Below, one piece after another: positions 63,205 to 64,000 of a stretch of 64,000 nt of DNA. The position numbers were made by a program, and so were the translations under genes. Origin of the DNA: Candidatus Segetimicrobium genomatis (GTDB lineage Bacteria > Sysuimicrobiota > Sysuimicrobiia > Sysuimicrobiales > Segetimicrobiaceae); assembly GCA_005882275.1 (NCBI GenBank), contig VBAK01000114.1:25219-89218 (forward strand), in the 5' to 3' direction. The notes below the pieces were generated by a model. It did not search any database. It was not told the DNA's origin and saw only the letters and a list, made by a program, of their open reading frames with translations. The first letter of the stretch is position 1, and every line of letters begins with the position of its first letter.

Positions 63205-63523
63205 GCGTCCGCGCCGAAAGCAAAACGGCCTCCCGTCCCTGGGACGAGAGGCTGCCGCCTTCGTGGTACCACCCACCTGCGCCCGCATCTCGCGGGCCTC
63301 AACAGGCCCGAATCGCCACCCATGATCCGGACCCACGGCCCGTCACGCAGGCCTGCGGCGCGCCTACTCTGCCGGCCGGTCTTGCGGCCCGTCGTTCAGC
63401 GCGCGGCTCCGGAGCCATGTTCCGCCCGCCGCCCCCGCCGGCTTGCACCCTATCCCGGCTCGCTGGTCCGATCGCGCGGACTCGAGTCGGCGGTCGAGCG
63501 TACTCCCGCTCCGTCGTCGCGTT
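63205..63523 (-). ncRNA. T-box riboswitch, Met specifier, before metG
   Basis: A complete transcriptional T-box leader on the minus strand. The 5' part has GGGAGTACG and, in the stem I apex, CAGCGAGCCGGGATAGGG; then GGAACATGGCTC presents ATG (63416-63418) as the specifier for methionine tRNA. The T-box proper is GGGTGGTACCACG (63262-63274), whose TGGTACC pairs with the tRNA 3' end. It is followed by a terminator hairpin GGCCTCC..., pairing CTCTCGTCCC with GGGACGGGAG (about 63228-63252), then TTTTGCTTT. Uncharged tRNA should favour the antiterminator. The boundaries are approximate. Confidence 0.92.
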
Positions 63524-63529
63524 GTCATC

Positions 63530-63558
63530 ATGCTACGGGGCGCGGGGGGGAATGTCAA
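63530..63558 (-). promoter_or_regulatory. Promoter of the metG T-box leader
   Basis: On the minus strand TTGACA (63553-63558) and TAGCAT (63530-63535) are 17 bases apart. Transcription would start near 63523, just before the T-box stem I. Confidence 0.8.
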
Positions 63559-63594
63559 GGCGCGTGCGTATCCGGGGCGCCGGGCGAAGCAGGC

Positions 63595-64000
63595 TCAGAA
63601 ACCGAACGGCAGCGCCAGGGACCACTGTCCGTCGTACCGCTTGAACGACAGGCTCGTCGGTTTGAGGCTCGGCTCGGCCTCCGCGCCCTCCACCCGGGAG
63701 GCGGGCTGGGCCCCCGCACCGTCGGCCCCCATGGGCGCGCTCTCCACCAGAGGGGACATGTCCGGTCTCGTGACCGTGACGACCTGCCCGTCGACGGAGA
63801 ACTGCAGGCTGGTGCCCTGGAACGGCTTCATGCGAAACTTGGGGTTCGCGATCATCCTGAGCGAGTCGCTGAGCACCCACTGGAAGAGCCCGATTCCTTC
63901 GGGGTAGATCTCGGCTTCCTGCTGAACGGCCTTCGCGTACAGTCTCGCCAGTCCCGGCCCGTCCTTGCGGGCCAGCGTATTGTAATAGGTCTGCAGCAGG
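63595..64000 (-). CDS. Hypothetical protein (partial, N-terminus outside window)
   Basis: The last 134 codons of a gene entering from the right edge. The visible protein reads LLQTYYNTLARKDGPGLARLYAKAVQQEAEIYPEGIGLFQWVLSDSLRMIANPKFRMKPFQGTSLQFSVDGQVVTVTRPDMSPLVESAPMGADG...LKPTSLSFKRYDGQWSLALPFGF. The alternation of a helical half and a beta-rich half resembles SnoaL/NTF2-like exported domains, but that is a guess. It ends 37 bases upstream of the metG promoter -35, so the T-box operon is independently transcribed. Confidence 0.7.
   Translation of the reverse strand, partial: LLQTYYNTLARKDGPGLARLYAKAVQQEAEIYPEGIGLFQWVLSDSLRMIANPKFRMKPFQGTSLQFSVDGQVVTVTRPDMSPLVESAPMGADGAGAQPASRVEGAEAEPSLKPTSLSFKRYDGQWSLALPFGF

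Overview
The window is about 64 kb of very GC-rich, gene-dense chromosome from a bacterium. I infer a deep-branching member of the Gram-positive-type lineages (Terrabacteria/Bacillati) rather than a proteobacterium. Supporting signs are the gene order rpsF-ssb-rpsR-rplI-dnaB, the DUF951 and DUF4446 families, a transcriptional T-box before metG, PdxS/PdxT vitamin B6 synthesis, two-subunit glycine dehydrogenase, HspR heat-shock control and Bacillus/Actinobacteria-type LexA boxes. Two neighbouring genes belong to families that often use the deazaflavin F420. The species cannot be named from the window. I found no tRNA, rRNA or CRISPR array.

Layout. 1-2867: a peptide/nickel-type ABC transporter (binding protein plus two permeases, the last cut by the window edge). 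3194-4928: parA-parB with a perfect parS inside parB. 4971-9915: a vitamin B6 island, with a MocR/PdxR-type regulator divergent from an HD-domain gene, pdxS, pdxT and an SIS-domain gene. 10024-11198: small accessory genes, including a LysE exporter with a large internal deletion. 11287-14666: a second Dpp-type transporter without ATPases. 14675-22765: MFS permease, secreted PEBP-like protein, UppP, PlsC-like acyltransferase, MOSC protein, a secreted GH5 glycosidase, an Nth-like glycosylase, two small dimeric alpha/beta-barrel proteins and a sugar-isomerase-like protein. 23024-25333: a second GH5 enzyme carrying two nearly identical 197-residue C-terminal modules.

25364-31920 (minus strand): the replication/ribosome operon rpsF-ssb-rpsR-(DUF2232)-rplI-dnaB. 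DnaB is interrupted by two inteins, one in Walker A and one near the C-terminus. dnaB also has its own promoter with a LexA-like box in the -35/-10 spacer, laid out as at the lexA promoter 19 kb away. 32144-36336: ychF, a membrane GAF-GAF-GAF-GGDEF protein and DUF951. 36368-45119: a heat-shock operon headed by the repressor gene hspR (hspR-hsp20-dnaK-grpE-cbpA-type dnaJ-clpB), followed by a fused membrane/spermidine-synthase-like gene. 45389-48202: small protein, thioredoxin, TPR protein, a degenerate RNase H-like protein, a small membrane protein and lexA. 48537-51142: DoxX-like, UlaG-like hydrolase, luciferase-like oxidoreductase and a Ddn-like protein.

51161-54580 (minus): four translationally coupled or adjacent pseudopilin genes. 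55017-60049: phosphoribosyltransferase-gcvT-gcvH-gcvPA-gcvPB, the glycine cleavage system (no gcvL here), nearly all coupled by 4-base overlaps. 60112-63172: DUF4446, a secreted small protein, a free-standing MetRS C-terminal domain and metG. metG is preceded by a T-box leader with an ATG (Met) specifier and a consensus promoter. The window ends inside a hypothetical gene.
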